The notes beneath the pieces were generated by a model. It was not told where the DNA came from. It ran no database searches and was given only the letters and a program-made list of their open reading frames with translations. Shown here piece by piece: positions 34,588 to 43,635 of a stretch of 58,743 bases of DNA. This stretch comes from Beggiatoa alba B18LD (GTDB lineage: Bacteria; Pseudomonadota; Gammaproteobacteria; Beggiatoales; Beggiatoaceae): the NCBI RefSeq assembly GCF_000245015.1, contig NZ_JH600070.1, positions 3,887,062 through 3,945,804 on the forward strand. The letters run 5' to 3'. The translations under genes were made by a program, and so were the position numbers. Each line of letters opens with the position of its first letter. The stretch's first letter is position 1.

Positions 34588-35052
34588 ATGACAACAAATA
34601 CTTTGAATAGCATGGATATTCATCAAATTTTACAACACTTACCCCATCGTTATCCTTTTTTGCTCATCGATAGGGTATTAGATTACAAACTGGGTGAGTA
34701 TTTAACAGCGATTAAAAACGTATCCTATAATGAACCTTTCTTTTTAGGACATTTTCCTCACCGCCCTGTTATGCCAGGCGTTTTAATACTAGAAGCGATG
34801 GCACAAGCAACAGGCGTACTTGCTTTTAAAACCAGCGATGCAAAACCTGATAACCAATCCCTCTATTACCTAGTCGGTATTGACAATGCTCGGTTTAAAC
34901 AACCAGTTGAACCAGGTGATCAGCTCTACATAGAAGTGAAAGTGACCAGAATTATTCGGGGGGTTTGGAAATATGCCGCAACCTCGACAGTTGACGGCAA
35001 ATTGGTTTCCAGTGCCGATCTCATGTGCATGAAAAGTGATATACCAAGTTGA
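34588..35052 (+). CDS. fabZ: 3-hydroxyacyl-ACP dehydratase FabZ
   Basis: The 154-residue hot-dog protein contains [13 protein letters not shown], the active-site His in [20 protein letters not shown] with the catalytic Glu, and the [17 protein letters not shown] segment. It dehydrates 3-hydroxyacyl-ACP in fatty acid elongation and competes with LpxA and LpxD for 3-hydroxymyristoyl-ACP. CAGGAG precedes the ATG. Its TGA stop overlaps the TTG start of lpxA. Confidence 0.97.
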   Translation: MTTNTLNSMDIHQILQHLPHRYPFLLIDRVLDYKLGEYLTAIKNVSYNEPFFLGHFPHRPVMPGVLILEAMAQATGVLAFKTSDAKPDNQSLYYLVGIDNARFKQPVEPGDQLYIEVKVTRIIRGVWKYAATSTVDGKLVSSADLMCMKSDIPS

Positions 35053-35819
35053 TAGACCCACGCGCATACATAGACCCTAAAGCAGAACTAGACAGCAGTG
35101 TCCAAGTTGGAGCTTTCTCATATATCGGTGCTGGTGTCCAAATTGACGCAGGCACAAAAATAGAACCGCATGTCGTCATTAAAGGCACGACTCGAATTGG
35201 ACGCAATAACCGTATCCATCAATTTGCAGCATTAGGCGATGATCCACAAGATAAAAAATATCGTGGAACAGATACACGCTTAGAAATTGGTGATGACAAC
35301 GTTATTCGTGAATATTGCACCATGCACCGTGGAACAGAAGATGACGAAGGGATTACTTCCATTGGAAATGACAACTGGATTATGGCATATACCCACTTTG
35401 CCCATGATTCACGGGTAGGCAATCATACCATTTTCGCAAACGGCTCATCCTTAGCAGGACATGTCATTGTTGCTGATTACGTCATACTGGGCGGATTTAG
35501 CCTCGTGCATCAGTTTTGCCAACTAGGCGCGCACAGCTTTTCAGGAGCAGGCACCGTCATATTTAAAGACGTTCCCCCCTTTGTGACCGTTTGGGGCAAT
35601 ACCGCAAAAGCCTATGGTATTAATAAAGAAGGGTTAAAACGCCGTAACTTCAGCCCTGAAGCCATTCGCCACATTCAAGAAGCCTATAAAATCATCTATC
35701 GACAAGGCTTAACCTTAACAGAGGCAATAGAAGCCTTAAAAGTGAAAGCAACGGATTGTGCTGAAATTAACTTAATGATTGATTTTCTAGGAAAAACAAC
35801 ACGCGGTATTGTACGCTAA
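35049..35819 (+). CDS. lpxA: Acyl-ACP--UDP-N-acetylglucosamine O-acyltransferase LpxA
   Basis: The 256-residue hexapeptide-repeat protein begins [20 protein letters not shown] and has the [17 protein letters not shown] loop, the catalytic His in [15 protein letters not shown] and the C-terminal helical domain [20 protein letters not shown]. It performs the first step of lipid A synthesis. It starts with TTG inside the TTGA overlap with the fabZ stop, without a clear ribosome binding site, so it probably depends on fabZ translation. Unlike in many gammaproteobacteria it is not followed by lpxB; a terminator closes the operon. Confidence 0.97.
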   Translation: MIDPRAYIDPKAELDSSVQVGAFSYIGAGVQIDAGTKIEPHVVIKGTTRIGRNNRIHQFAALGDDPQDKKYRGTDTRLEIGDDNVIREYCTMHRGTEDDEGITSIGNDNWIMAYTHFAHDSRVGNHTIFANGSSLAGHVIVADYVILGGFSLVHQFCQLGAHSFSGAGTVIFKDVPPFVTVWGNTAKAYGINKEGLKRRNFSPEAIRHIQEAYKIIYRQGLTLTEAIEALKVKATDCAEINLMIDFLGKTTRGIVR

Positions 35820-35863
35820 TACTAATCTAACGTATAAACAATCTGTTGCTTTCTTTAGCCCAT

Positions 35864-35904
35864 AAAAAAACCTGTCCGTACGAAACACCGTGACAGGTTT
35901 TTTT
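35864..35904. terminator. Bidirectional terminator between lpxA and rpsT
   Basis: AAAAAACCTGTC and GACAGGTTTTTTT form a stem with A and T tracts on both sides. It can stop the operon ending with lpxA on the plus strand and rpsT on the minus strand. Confidence 0.88.
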
Positions 35905-35938
35905 ATAAAAAGACGGCGCAATCGAGTCGCGGTAACGC

Positions 35939-36217
35939 TTACGCTTGAGCTTGTTGGCTCAAACTACGAATATGACTATTTAAACGGCTCTTATGACGAG
36001 CAGCCTTATTCTTATGAATTAAACCTTTATGCGCCATGCCATCAATGACAGGAACTGCAATTGCATAAGCGGCTTTAGCGGCTTCAACATTACCTGTTGC
36101 TAAGGCTTTAACCACGTTTTTAATAGAAGTACGTAAACGGGTACGTTGTCCCGCATTTAATTGACGATGTGCTTCGGATTGACGAACCCGTTTCTTTGCT
36201 TGTGCTGAATTAGCCAA
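35939..36217 (-). CDS. rpsT: 30S ribosomal protein S20
   Basis: This basic 92-residue protein is typical S20: MANSAQAKKRVRQSEAHRQL, RTRLRTSIKNVVKAL and GLIHKNKAARHKSRLNSHIR. It binds 16S rRNA early in 30S assembly. It is a single gene converging on lpxA. The upstream region of about 200 bp is AT-rich and should hold the promoter. Confidence 0.98.
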   Translation of the reverse strand: MANSAQAKKRVRQSEAHRQLNAGQRTRLRTSIKNVVKALATGNVEAAKAAYAIAVPVIDGMAHKGLIHKNKAARHKSRLNSHIRSLSQQAQA

Positions 36218-36426
36218 CGTTGAACTCCCTGAATAATGACCAGTTGAAACTTAAACTCATAATTATGTAGTAAGTTAAGCGTTTAATCAAGATGTGTTTT
36301 ATAAACCTAAATTCAACATGATTATATCGCCTTGTGACCGATAATAATTGCGTAGCAACTTAATCAGTTAGCATAAAATATTACCAATATTCTTTAGCCT
36401 TTGTATTAATAATAGATTAAATATCC
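36218..36426. other. Upstream region of rpsT
   Basis: This AT-rich stretch should carry the rpsT promoter on the minus strand. From about 36395 a degraded resemblance to the 3' region of the Asp-box gene (TTTGTATTAATAAT compared with CTTCGTATTGATAAT) leads into the clear duplicate at 36427. Confidence 0.4.
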
Positions 36427-36485
36427 AGTTGACAGGGTATGAATCTGATTTGCGTTTTGATGTCTCAGATGTGCAGGTGCGTTAA
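36427..36485 (+). pseudogene. 59-bp remnant of the 3' end of an Asp-box protein gene
   Basis: This segment repeats 37686-37744, the last codons and stop of the following gene, with four mismatches, all in the first 13 bases; the final 46 bp are identical, including the TTAA stop. It precedes that gene by about 95 bp in the same orientation. It looks like the tail of a former tandem paralogue whose body has been deleted. Confidence 0.85.
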
Positions 36486-36580
36486 ATTTAGCGGTTCTCA
36501 TAACGATACTTAAAAGAAATCAGTTATCCGATTAGAACAGCTTGATTAATTGCTAAGTGAGTTTAATTAAGGATGCGCCA

Positions 36581-37744
36581 ATGAAAAACTTTTTTATATT
36601 GCTTTATTTATTAGTTTTTTCCAATACTATTTATGCCACACAATGGGAACGGGTCGCAACAGGTCGCAGTGGATTTGGGGAAAACGACACGATTGCCATT
36701 TCTCCCCATAATCCAAATATGCTCTATTTTACGGATGCTGACTGGCTTTATCAGAGTAAAGACGGTGGGGAACAGTGGGAACAGCTAGAAACGACAAATG
36801 TCGAAGGGGTAATCAATGGTATCGTTATTAACCCACAAAATACGGCTATTATTTACCTAACAACTCACGATGATTCAACAGTTCGTATTTTTAAATCCGA
36901 AGATGATGGCATCTCTTGGGTAAAAAAATATGAAAATACGGGCTACTTGATTCAATTAAGAATTAATCCTTATAATCCTGATATTCTTTATTTTTTAAAT
37001 TATGGTTTTCTCAAAAGTGTTGATGGTGGTGATAACTGGGAAAACGCCTTACCTTCTCCATATTCGCCTTCATTTATCGCCGTGAATCCACAAAATCCCA
37101 ACACACTTTATCTGAGTACGAATGATTCTCCCTTCTCTGGTGGTACTCGTGGTTATGAACTTCATAAGAGTGTCGATCAAGGGCAAACTTGGGTGTTAAA
37201 AACTTTTTTTTCTTCCGTCCTACAGGAAGGAAATTTACCTATCGCAATTGATCCACATCATCCAAATACACTTTATGTCAGTGAAGAACACTATAATCCA
37301 CCTAGAGAATATGAACCACGTATTAGCAAAAGCACTGATGGGGGAGAAACATGGGAGACTATTCATCATATTGCAGCCGATAATATTGTGATTGACCCCC
37401 ATAATCCAGAAATTGTCTATTTAGGCGCACGAACAGGTTTATACCGTAGCGCGAATGGCGGTAAAACTTGGACTGAGTTATCAACTGAGCTTAGTTCAAA
37501 ACCTAATATTCGCGCACTGGTTATCAACCCGCATCATCCTGAAATTCTCTTTGTCGGGGTACAAAATAGCGGATTATATCGTGTTATTACTGATAGTGAT
37601 TGCGTTGCCACCTATCATTTGGCACAAAATACCGTCAATATTCCTTGTCTTCGTATTGATAATGATAACAATGTATTGAATGTCGAGTTGACTGGACGTG
37701 AATCTGATTTGCGTTTTGATGTCTCAGATGTGCAGGTGCGTTAA
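36581..37744 (+). CDS. Secreted Asp-box (BNR/sialidase-like) beta-propeller protein
   Basis: The ATG at 36581 follows AAGGATG and gives the signal peptide MKNFFILLYLLVFSNTIYA. The ~368-residue mature region contains six Asp-box motifs of the form S-x-D-x-G-x-x-W: SKDGGEQW, SEDDGISW, SVDGGDNW, SVDQGQTW, STDGGETW and SANGGKTW. Each is preceded by an INPHNPDILYF-like strand. This is the propeller of the sialidase/VPS10/YCF48-like group. The catalytic Arg triad of sialidases is not evident, so a binding role is more likely. The last ~45 residues (CVATYHLAQNTVNIPCLRID) form a small separate module. It is monocistronic. Confidence 0.85.
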   Translation: MKNFFILLYLLVFSNTIYATQWERVATGRSGFGENDTIAISPHNPNMLYFTDADWLYQSKDGGEQWEQLETTNVEGVINGIVINPQNTAIIYLTTHDDSTVRIFKSEDDGISWVKKYENTGYLIQLRINPYNPDILYFLNYGFLKSVDGGDNWENALPSPYSPSFIAVNPQNPNTLYLSTNDSPFSGGTRGYELHKSVDQGQTWVLKTFFSSVLQEGNLPIAIDPHHPNTLYVSEEHYNPPREYEPRISKSTDGGETWETIHHIAADNIVIDPHNPEIVYLGARTGLYRSANGGKTWTELSTELSSKPNIRALVINPHHPEILFVGVQNSGLYRVITDSDCVATYHLAQNTVNIPCLRIDNDNNVLNVELTGRESDLRFDVSDVQVR

Positions 37745-37766
37745 GTTTATTTGAACAAACCATTTA

Positions 37767-37810
37767 AAACAGGGTATATCATTAATTATATGATATACCC
37801 TGTTTTTTTC
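37767..37810 (+). terminator. Rho-independent terminator after the Asp-box gene
   Basis: AAACAGGGTATATCA pairs perfectly with TGATATACCCTGTTT around a 9-nt AT loop and continues into a T run (37802-37809). Confidence 0.93.
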
Positions 37811-38044
37811 TAAAAATAAAATCAGAATAAATCATCTTTATATATCCCTAGCATATTGACTGAATTGCCTACCACACTACGTACTTTTCTACCCTACCTG
37901 ACATCAATAAGTTGGTGATACAATATCCCGTTATTACATCTATTTATAAAATAAATTATGTAACAACCTGATATTTTAAAATATGTACGGGTTTTTTCTC
38001 CTTCTTAAACACTCAAACTATCACAGAATTTAAGGTTTTCATTT

Positions 38045-38791
38045 ATGGCAGGACATAGTAAGTGGGCGAATATTCAGCATCGTAAAGGTGCGCAAGATGC
38101 AAAAAGAGCCAAAGTTTTTACGAAATTTATTCGTGAAATCACCGTTGCCGCACGGATGGGAGGGGGAGACCCAAATGCAAACCCCCGTTTGCGTTTAGCG
38201 GTGGATAAGGCATTAACCGCTAATATGCCGAAAGACACAATTGAACGGGCGATTAAGCGCGGAGCAGGTGCGGCGGAAGGGGAAAACTACGAAGAAGTCC
38301 GTTATGAAGGATATGGCGCGGGCGGTATTGCGGTGATTGTGGATTGTATGACGGATAATCGCAATCGGACGGTTTCTGAAGTGCGTCATGCGTTTAGTAA
38401 ATGTGGCGGGAACTTAGGCACGGATGGTTCTGTGGCATTTATGTTCGAAGAAATTGGGCTTTTAACCTACCCCGCTGGTAGTGATGAAGACAAGCTCATG
38501 GAGGCGGCTTTAGAAGCTGGTGCGCAGGATGTGGTGAAGAATGAAGACAGTTCTGTCGATATTATTACCGCACCCAGTGATTTACACAGCGTTAAAACGG
38601 CGATGGAAAAAGCAAAATTAGCCCCTGAATCGGCTGAAATTACCATGCGTGCAGGTACAAGCACCAGTGTTGATTTAGAAACTGCACAGAAAATCGTTAA
38701 ATTACTAGATATGCTAGAAGATTTAGATGATGTGCAAAAAGTCTATTCAAATGCCGACTTTAGTGATGAAGTCATGGCAGCACTCGCATAA
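38045..38791 (+). CDS. yebC: YebC/PmpR (TACO1) family regulatory protein
   Basis: The 248-residue protein begins [20 protein letters not shown], followed by [11 protein letters not shown]-type [20 protein letters not shown] and [17 protein letters not shown], all diagnostic for YebC. Family members act as DNA-binding regulators or, as more recent work suggests, as translation factors that relieve stalling at proline runs. It is directly upstream of ruvC with 7 nt between them, the usual gammaproteobacterial arrangement. Confidence 0.96.
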   Translation: MAGHSKWANIQHRKGAQDAKRAKVFTKFIREITVAARMGGGDPNANPRLRLAVDKALTANMPKDTIERAIKRGAGAAEGENYEEVRYEGYGAGGIAVIVDCMTDNRNRTVSEVRHAFSKCGGNLGTDGSVAFMFEEIGLLTYPAGSDEDKLMEAALEAGAQDVVKNEDSSVDIITAPSDLHSVKTAMEKAKLAPESAEITMRAGTSTSVDLETAQKIVKLLDMLEDLDDVQKVYSNADFSDEVMAALA

Positions 38792-38798
38792 TTTTTGC

Positions 38799-39302
38799 AT
38801 GACACGAATATTAGGAATAGACCCTGGTTCTCGAGTAACGGGGTTTGGCATTATTGAGGCGCACGCTCAAAAGGCTGTATTTGTTACGTGTGGGTGTATT
38901 CGCACTCACACAACAGATATGCCGACACGCTTGCATGAAATTTATACAGGATTGCAATCATTGATTGCGCAATATCAACCCAGTGTTTTAGCCATAGAAC
39001 AAGTATTTGTGTCACGAAATGTGAGTTCTGCGTTAAAGTTAGGACAAGCACGTGGTGCAGCAATTGTTGCAGCAGTGGTACAAGGTTTGCACGTTCATGA
39101 GTATGCGCCGAATCAAATTAAGCAGGCTGTTGTTGGACAGGGACATGCACAAAAAGAGCAGGTGCAACAGATGGTGAAAATTCTATTATGTTTATCCGCT
39201 GTTCCTCAAGCCGATGCGGCGGATGCGCTCGCGGTCGCACTTTGTCATTTGCACACAGCACAACATCAACAGCAGTTAGCCAAAGCAGGTATATTGCGGT
39301 AA
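38799..39302 (+). CDS. ruvC: Holliday junction endonuclease RuvC
   Basis: The start at 38799 gives MTRILGIDPGSRVTGFGIIE with the first catalytic Asp. The others are Glu in SVLAIEQVFVSRNVSSALKL and Asp residues in PQADAADALAVALCH. The ~167-residue protein is of normal length. It cuts Holliday junctions symmetrically as part of RuvABC. The frame extends upstream to 38727 inside yebC, but that extension is not RuvC-like. Confidence 0.97.
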   Translation: MTRILGIDPGSRVTGFGIIEAHAQKAVFVTCGCIRTHTTDMPTRLHEIYTGLQSLIAQYQPSVLAIEQVFVSRNVSSALKLGQARGAAIVAAVVQGLHVHEYAPNQIKQAVVGQGHAQKEQVQQMVKILLCLSAVPQADAADALAVALCHLHTAQHQQQLAKAGILR

Positions 39303-39342
39303 GGTCATCGTATTTTCACTTTCAATTGAACTAGGTTATTTC

Positions 39343-39969
39343 ATGATTTCGCGCTTACGCGGATTATTATTAGAAAAATCTCCTCCTATACTTGTCATCG
39401 ATGTACAAGGGGTCGGCTATGAAGTAGAAGCCCCGATGTCAACTTTTTATAAATTACCTGATTTGAACCAGTCTGTTAGTTTATTTACTCATTTATTAAT
39501 TCGTGAAGATGCCCATCATCTTGTTGGTTTTATTAGTGATGCAGAACGGCGCATGTTTCGAGAATTAATTCGCGTCAATGGTGTGGGAGCTAAATTAGCA
39601 TTAGGTATTTTATCCGCTATGGAATTAGGTACATTTGCAAGTAGTATTCAGCAAGGGAATACCGCCCAATTAATCAAAATTCCTGGTGTCGGAAAAAAAA
39701 CGGCTGAACGTTTAGTTATTGAAATGCGTGATAGATTAACCACATTTATCACCGATGCGCCCAATCATTCCGCGACATCATCCGCCTCATCTGCTTTAGT
39801 ACAGGGATTGATTAGCCCAGTCGATGATGCGATTAGTGCATTGATTGCACTAGGATATAAGCCTCAGGAAGCAACACGTTGGGTACAAGCTGTGACAAGC
39901 GAAAGCACAGAAAAAATCAGCAGTGAGATATTAATTAAACGGGCATTACAAGCCGCATTAAAACAGTAA
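39343..39969 (+). CDS. ruvA: Holliday junction branch migration protein RuvA
   Basis: This 208-residue protein has the N-terminal OB fold (MISRLRGLLLEKSPPILVID, LLIREDAHHLVGF), the two helix-hairpin-helix motifs (VNGVGAKLALGILS and IPGVGKKTAERLVIEM) and the C-terminal RuvB-binding domain (DAISALIALGYKPQEATRWV). It forms the tetramer that targets RuvB to junctions. ruvB does not follow; the next gene is a diguanylate cyclase regulator. Confidence 0.97.
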   Translation: MISRLRGLLLEKSPPILVIDVQGVGYEVEAPMSTFYKLPDLNQSVSLFTHLLIREDAHHLVGFISDAERRMFRELIRVNGVGAKLALGILSAMELGTFASSIQQGNTAQLIKIPGVGKKTAERLVIEMRDRLTTFITDAPNHSATSSASSALVQGLISPVDDAISALIALGYKPQEATRWVQAVTSESTEKISSEILIKRALQAALKQ

Positions 39970-40003
39970 CGAGGGATGAACTCGCGTTTAAAGAGAGGCA
40001 AAA

Positions 40004-41695
40004 ATGTTTAAAGAGGACGAACAAAAATTTTCAGTATTAGTCGTTGACGACGACCTCTTTATGCGGGGTATGTTGCAAAATTTGCTAGAGGAACAAGGTT
40101 ATACCGTTATACAGGCTGAAAATGGTGCGAAAGCAATTGATACGTTTAAAATTTATTCGCCTGATTTAGTGTTGTTAGATGCTGCTATGCCTGTGATGGA
40201 TGGATTTACTGCTTGTTATCAATTAAAGCAAATGAATACAAGCATTGATGTCCCCGTGATTATGATTACCTCTTTAGACGATGAAGCTTCTGTTGATAAG
40301 GCTTTTACAGTGGGGGCAGTTGAATATATTACTAAACCTGTGCATTGGGCGGTCTTGCGTCATCGGGTCAAAGTTATTTTAGAGGGTAAACGCGCACAAG
40401 TTGCGCTACGTAAAAGTGAAAATCGGTTTCGGGGTATTTTTGAACAAGCTGCGATGGGTATCGCATTGGTCGATATGTCAGGCAAAATTGTGCATCACAA
40501 CCCAGCCTTACAACAGATGTTAGGTCATACGACCGAACACTTAGAAGGTAAAAACTTTAATAAACTTTTTTACCCTGCAGATACCGCTGTAGAAAAAGAA
40601 TTCTATTTGCAGTTATTGAGTGAAGAACGTCCGTTTTATCAAATGGAAAAATATTTTTTCCATCACCAAAATAGCCCCATGCTGTGGGGGCGTATTACCA
40701 CATCGTTGGTGCGAGATGCGAATGATAAACCTCAATATTTAATTCATATGGTGGAAAATATCACCGAGCGAAAACGCGCCCAAACAAAGCAGCGTTTAGC
40801 AACAAAAGTCTTTGAAACCACCACCGATAGTGTATTAATCACTGATGCAAATGGTGCAATCATTGATGTGAATCAAGCCTTTATTGTGACAACAGGCTAT
40901 AGTTATGATGAAGTTTTAGATAAAAAACCACGTTTCTTACAGTCTGGCAGACATGAGGCTTTATTTTATGAGACATTATGGGCAAGTCTGCGCGAAACAG
41001 GACGTTGGCGCGGCGAAATCTATAATCGTCGTAAATCTGGCGAAATCTATGCGGTGTGGTTATCTATCAGTGCTATTCGTGGTGAGCATAATGAAATCAC
41101 ACATTATGTTGCTGTCTATTCCGATATGCGGGCATTGCGTGATGATGCAGAAAGGATGCGTCTATTGACGCATTATGATTCGTTGACCGAATTACCAAAC
41201 CGTCTTTTATTCCATGAACAATTAACCCGCGCCTGTCGTCAAGATGAATGTCTTGCCCTGTTATACCTAGATTTAGATAACTTTAGACAGATTAATGAGC
41301 ATTTTGGCTATGTAGTTGGTGATGAGTTTTTGAAAACACTGGCAAAACAATTACGCAAGGTCATTCGGGATGGTGACATGATTGCACGTTTAGAAGGGGA
41401 TGAATTTGCGCTGATTTTATCGCCTATTCATCAAGATTATGACGTGCGTTTACTGGCTGAAAAATTATTTGAACTGGTCACACAGGCTGTGTTTTTAGAA
41501 GGGCATGAAGTACAAGTTAATTGCAATATTGGCATTGCTTTTTATCGACCTAACCATGACAGAATAGAAGAAGATGGCATTAGCGTGGTAGAAAAATTGA
41601 TTCAGCAAGCAGATATGGCAATGTATCTTGCGAAAGAGTCAGGAAAAAATACGTTTTATATTTTTGATGAACACCTCTTAGCCAATATGGTTTAG
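40004..41695 (+). CDS. Response regulator with REC-PAS-PAS-GGDEF domains (putative diguanylate cyclase)
   Basis: Residues of about 10-125 form a receiver with phospho-acceptor Asp in DLVLLDAAMPVMDGF and Lys in YITKPV. Two PAS domains follow (RFRGIFEQAAMGIALVDMSG and TTDSVLITDANGAIIDVNQA ... GRWRGEIYNRRKSGE). The GGDEF domain runs from HYDSLTELPNRLLF to the end. The signature is RLEGDEF, with Glu instead of the first Gly, so cyclase activity is likely but not assured. An RxxD inhibitory site upstream is not obvious. There is no EAL domain or membrane segment. It would make cyclic di-GMP on phosphorylation. It starts 34 nt after ruvA. Confidence 0.92.
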   Translation: MFKEDEQKFSVLVVDDDLFMRGMLQNLLEEQGYTVIQAENGAKAIDTFKIYSPDLVLLDAAMPVMDGFTACYQLKQMNTSIDVPVIMITSLDDEASVDKAFTVGAVEYITKPVHWAVLRHRVKVILEGKRAQVALRKSENRFRGIFEQAAMGIALVDMSGKIVHHNPALQQMLGHTTEHLEGKNFNKLFYPADTAVEKEFYLQLLSEERPFYQMEKYFFHHQNSPMLWGRITTSLVRDANDKPQYLIHMVENITERKRAQTKQRLATKVFETTTDSVLITDANGAIIDVNQAFIVTTGYSYDEVLDKKPRFLQSGRHEALFYETLWASLRETGRWRGEIYNRRKSGEIYAVWLSISAIRGEHNEITHYVAVYSDMRALRDDAERMRLLTHYDSLTELPNRLLFHEQLTRACRQDECLALLYLDLDNFRQINEHFGYVVGDEFLKTLAKQLRKVIRDGDMIARLEGDEFALILSPIHQDYDVRLLAEKLFELVTQAVFLEGHEVQVNCNIGIAFYRPNHDRIEEDGISVVEKLIQQADMAMYLAKESGKNTFYIFDEHLLANMV

Positions 41696-42132
41696 TCTAT
41701 ACTTGGTTCGATGGCAATTCCTTGCCTGTCTTTATCTGTAGAGACCTTAAACACCTTAACTGTGTAGATAATAAGGTCTCTACAATCATCGATATAACTT
41801 ATTTTTCATATTGTTTCCTTAATCCTACTCAATCATTCAGTTACTCAATTTATGACGTAACGATAACGAATGATTAATGCATTTTATCGTTTATTCTATG
41901 GTAGTGTATTTTCATAGAAGTTTAGCTAAACTACGGTTTAGTTATATTGAAAAGAGATTTTATTCTTTTTTAGAATAAAAAATCTTTGCTACAGTGGGTC
42001 ATAGGTGATACTTAGTAGTGGACAATTTTTTTTTCCTGCTTCACTATAAAAAGTATTGTGAAATACTTTTTACGCCCACAAATAAAATTTGTTTATTGTC
42101 GATATATCTATCGTTTTGAGGAGAATATAATC
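41696..42132. other. Intergenic region with a 12-bp-stem palindrome and a possible promoter
   Basis: GTAGAGACCTTA (41738-41749) and TAAGGTCTCTAC (41772-41783) form a perfect 12-bp stem with a 22-nt loop and no T tract. It may be a terminator of weak type or another small repeat. TTGAAA (41947) and TAGAAT (41971) are 18 bp apart and could be a promoter for the small gene at 42133. The rest is AT-rich and non-coding. Confidence 0.5.
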
Positions 42133-42390
42133 ATGTCCCCACAACCTCAACCCGCTCTTTCAGCGCAACAAGATTCTGCTATTCGTTGGGACAATTTAAC
42201 TCCTGTCGCTCGTCAGGTTTTACAAGTCACGGCAAAAGCTTGGTTTAGTGCAGAACACACTAATGCTGCTAATAGTGAAGACAGCCAAAGCAGTGAAGCA
42301 GCAAGTGGTGTTGCTGGTTGGCAGGTACAATGGGTGAAATGCCAAGAGTGGTTACGCGCTCACAAAGTCATGTTACCCAGTTCATCATAA
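42133..42390 (+). CDS. Small hypothetical protein
   Basis: An ATG at 42133 with GAGGAG 10-15 nt upstream opens an 85-residue frame (MSPQPQPALSAQQDSAIRWD ...). I do not recognise it. The sequence has a disordered Gln/Pro/Ala start, a helical middle (NLTPVARQVLQVTAKAWFSA), a Ser/Glu-rich linker and a Trp-rich end (GWQVQWVKCQEWLRAHKVML). There is no signal peptide or membrane segment. The good ribosome binding site and the amphipathic C-terminal helix make a real gene likely. A longer in-frame start at 42058 has no ribosome binding site. Confidence 0.6.
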   Translation: MSPQPQPALSAQQDSAIRWDNLTPVARQVLQVTAKAWFSAEHTNAANSEDSQSSEAASGVAGWQVQWVKCQEWLRAHKVMLPSSS

Positions 42391-42409
42391 GATGAAACTA
42401 TTTTTTTAA

Positions 42410-42452
42410 CTGTGATTCATTGATTTATCCATGATAATCAACGAAATCACAG
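42410..42452. terminator. Possible hairpin between the small gene and prfA
   Basis: CTGTGATT (42410-42417) pairs with AATCACAG (42445-42452) between convergent genes. The loop is long and the T tract lies only on the upstream side (42401-42407), so this is a weak candidate. Confidence 0.35.
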
Positions 42453-42462
42453 ATATTTTGGG

Positions 42463-43539
42463 TTATTCTACTAAGTTCGCTAATAAATCCATTTGATACT
42501 CATGCGTTAATGGCGCAATGAGTAAATCCAAATAGCCTTCCAATACATCTTCTAGTTTGTATAACGTTAAGTTAATGCGGTGGTCAGTAATACGCCCTTG
42601 TGGATAATTATAAGTGCGTATTCGTTCCGAACGGTCGCCACTGCCGACTAAACTCCGTCGTGTTGCTGCCTGTTCTGCATTTTGCTTATCACGTTCCATT
42701 TTTAATAAACGGGCTTGTAACCATGACATTGCCTTTGCCCGATTTTTATGTTGAGAACGTTCTTCTTGACACTCTACAACAATACCTGTTGGTAAGTGGG
42801 TGATACGAATGGCAGAGTCGGTTTTATTAACGTGTTGCCCCCCCGCCCCCGAAGAACGGTAAGTATCTACTTTTAAATCAGCAGGGTTAATTTGAAATTC
42901 GTTAATTTCGCTGACTTCTGGCATCACTGCAACGGTACAAGCAGAAGTATGTATCCGTCCTTGTGCTTCTGTTTCAGGAACACGTTGCACACGATGCCCG
43001 CCCGATTCGAATTTTAAAGCAGAGTAAACGTTTTGCCCCGAAATGCGGAGAATAACTTCTTTATAGCCCCCATGCTCCCCTGGGTTTTCGTTAATAATTT
43101 CAACTTGCCATCCCTGTTTTTCTGCATAACGAGAATACATCCGCGCTAAGTCGCCCGCAAAAATAGCGGCTTCATCCCCGCCAGTTCCCGCCCGCACTTC
43201 AACGAAGGTATTACTGGTATCGTCGGGGTCTTTTGGTAGGAGCAGGATTTGCAATTCATCATTGAGTCGTACTTGTTCAGCCTCAGCTTGATTGAGTTCA
43301 TCTTCTGCTAACTCCTTCATTTCTGGGTCTTTCAACATTTCTTTAGCGGTTTCTATATCCGCTAAGACTTTTTTATACTGCTGAAAACAGGCAACAACGG
43401 GTTGAATCTCTGAGAATTCTTTAGATAACTCACGGAAGCGAGTTTGGTCAGAAATCGTATCAGAATCAGCAAGGAGCGCGTTTAATTCATCTAAACGATC
43501 TGAAAGGTTTTCCAGTTTATGTTGAATTGAAGGTTTCAT
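42463..43539 (-). CDS. prfA: Peptide chain release factor 1
   Basis: At 358 residues it is class I RF1. The stop-codon recognition tripeptide region is [20 protein letters not shown] (PxT motif as PET), and the peptidyl-tRNA hydrolysis motif is GGQ in [19 protein letters not shown]. The ending DLLANLVE is typical. It terminates translation at UAA and UAG. In E. coli it lies next to hemA and prmC; here no such neighbours are seen and the upstream gene on the same strand is manC. Confidence 0.98.
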   Translation of the reverse strand: MKPSIQHKLENLSDRLDELNALLADSDTISDQTRFRELSKEFSEIQPVVACFQQYKKVLADIETAKEMLKDPEMKELAEDELNQAEAEQVRLNDELQILLLPKDPDDTSNTFVEVRAGTGGDEAAIFAGDLARMYSRYAEKQGWQVEIINENPGEHGGYKEVILRISGQNVYSALKFESGGHRVQRVPETEAQGRIHTSACTVAVMPEVSEINEFQINPADLKVDTYRSSGAGGQHVNKTDSAIRITHLPTGIVVECQEERSQHKNRAKAMSWLQARLLKMERDKQNAEQAATRRSLVGSGDRSERIRTYNYPQGRITDHRINLTLYKLEDVLEGYLDLLIAPLTHEYQMDLLANLVE

Positions 43540-43635
43540 GGTGACTCTAATTAGGGCGGTTTCTGCACAGAAAAACGAGTAGTTTAGGATTTTTTAGGGG
43601 TAAACCGCAAACGCTTTTCATCAGATTTTGTTCAG

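Noticed and set aside
41701-41725. tRNA-like GGTTCGATGGCAATTCC segment
   Set aside because: No matching acceptor stem, anticodon arm or cloverleaf could be built around it.
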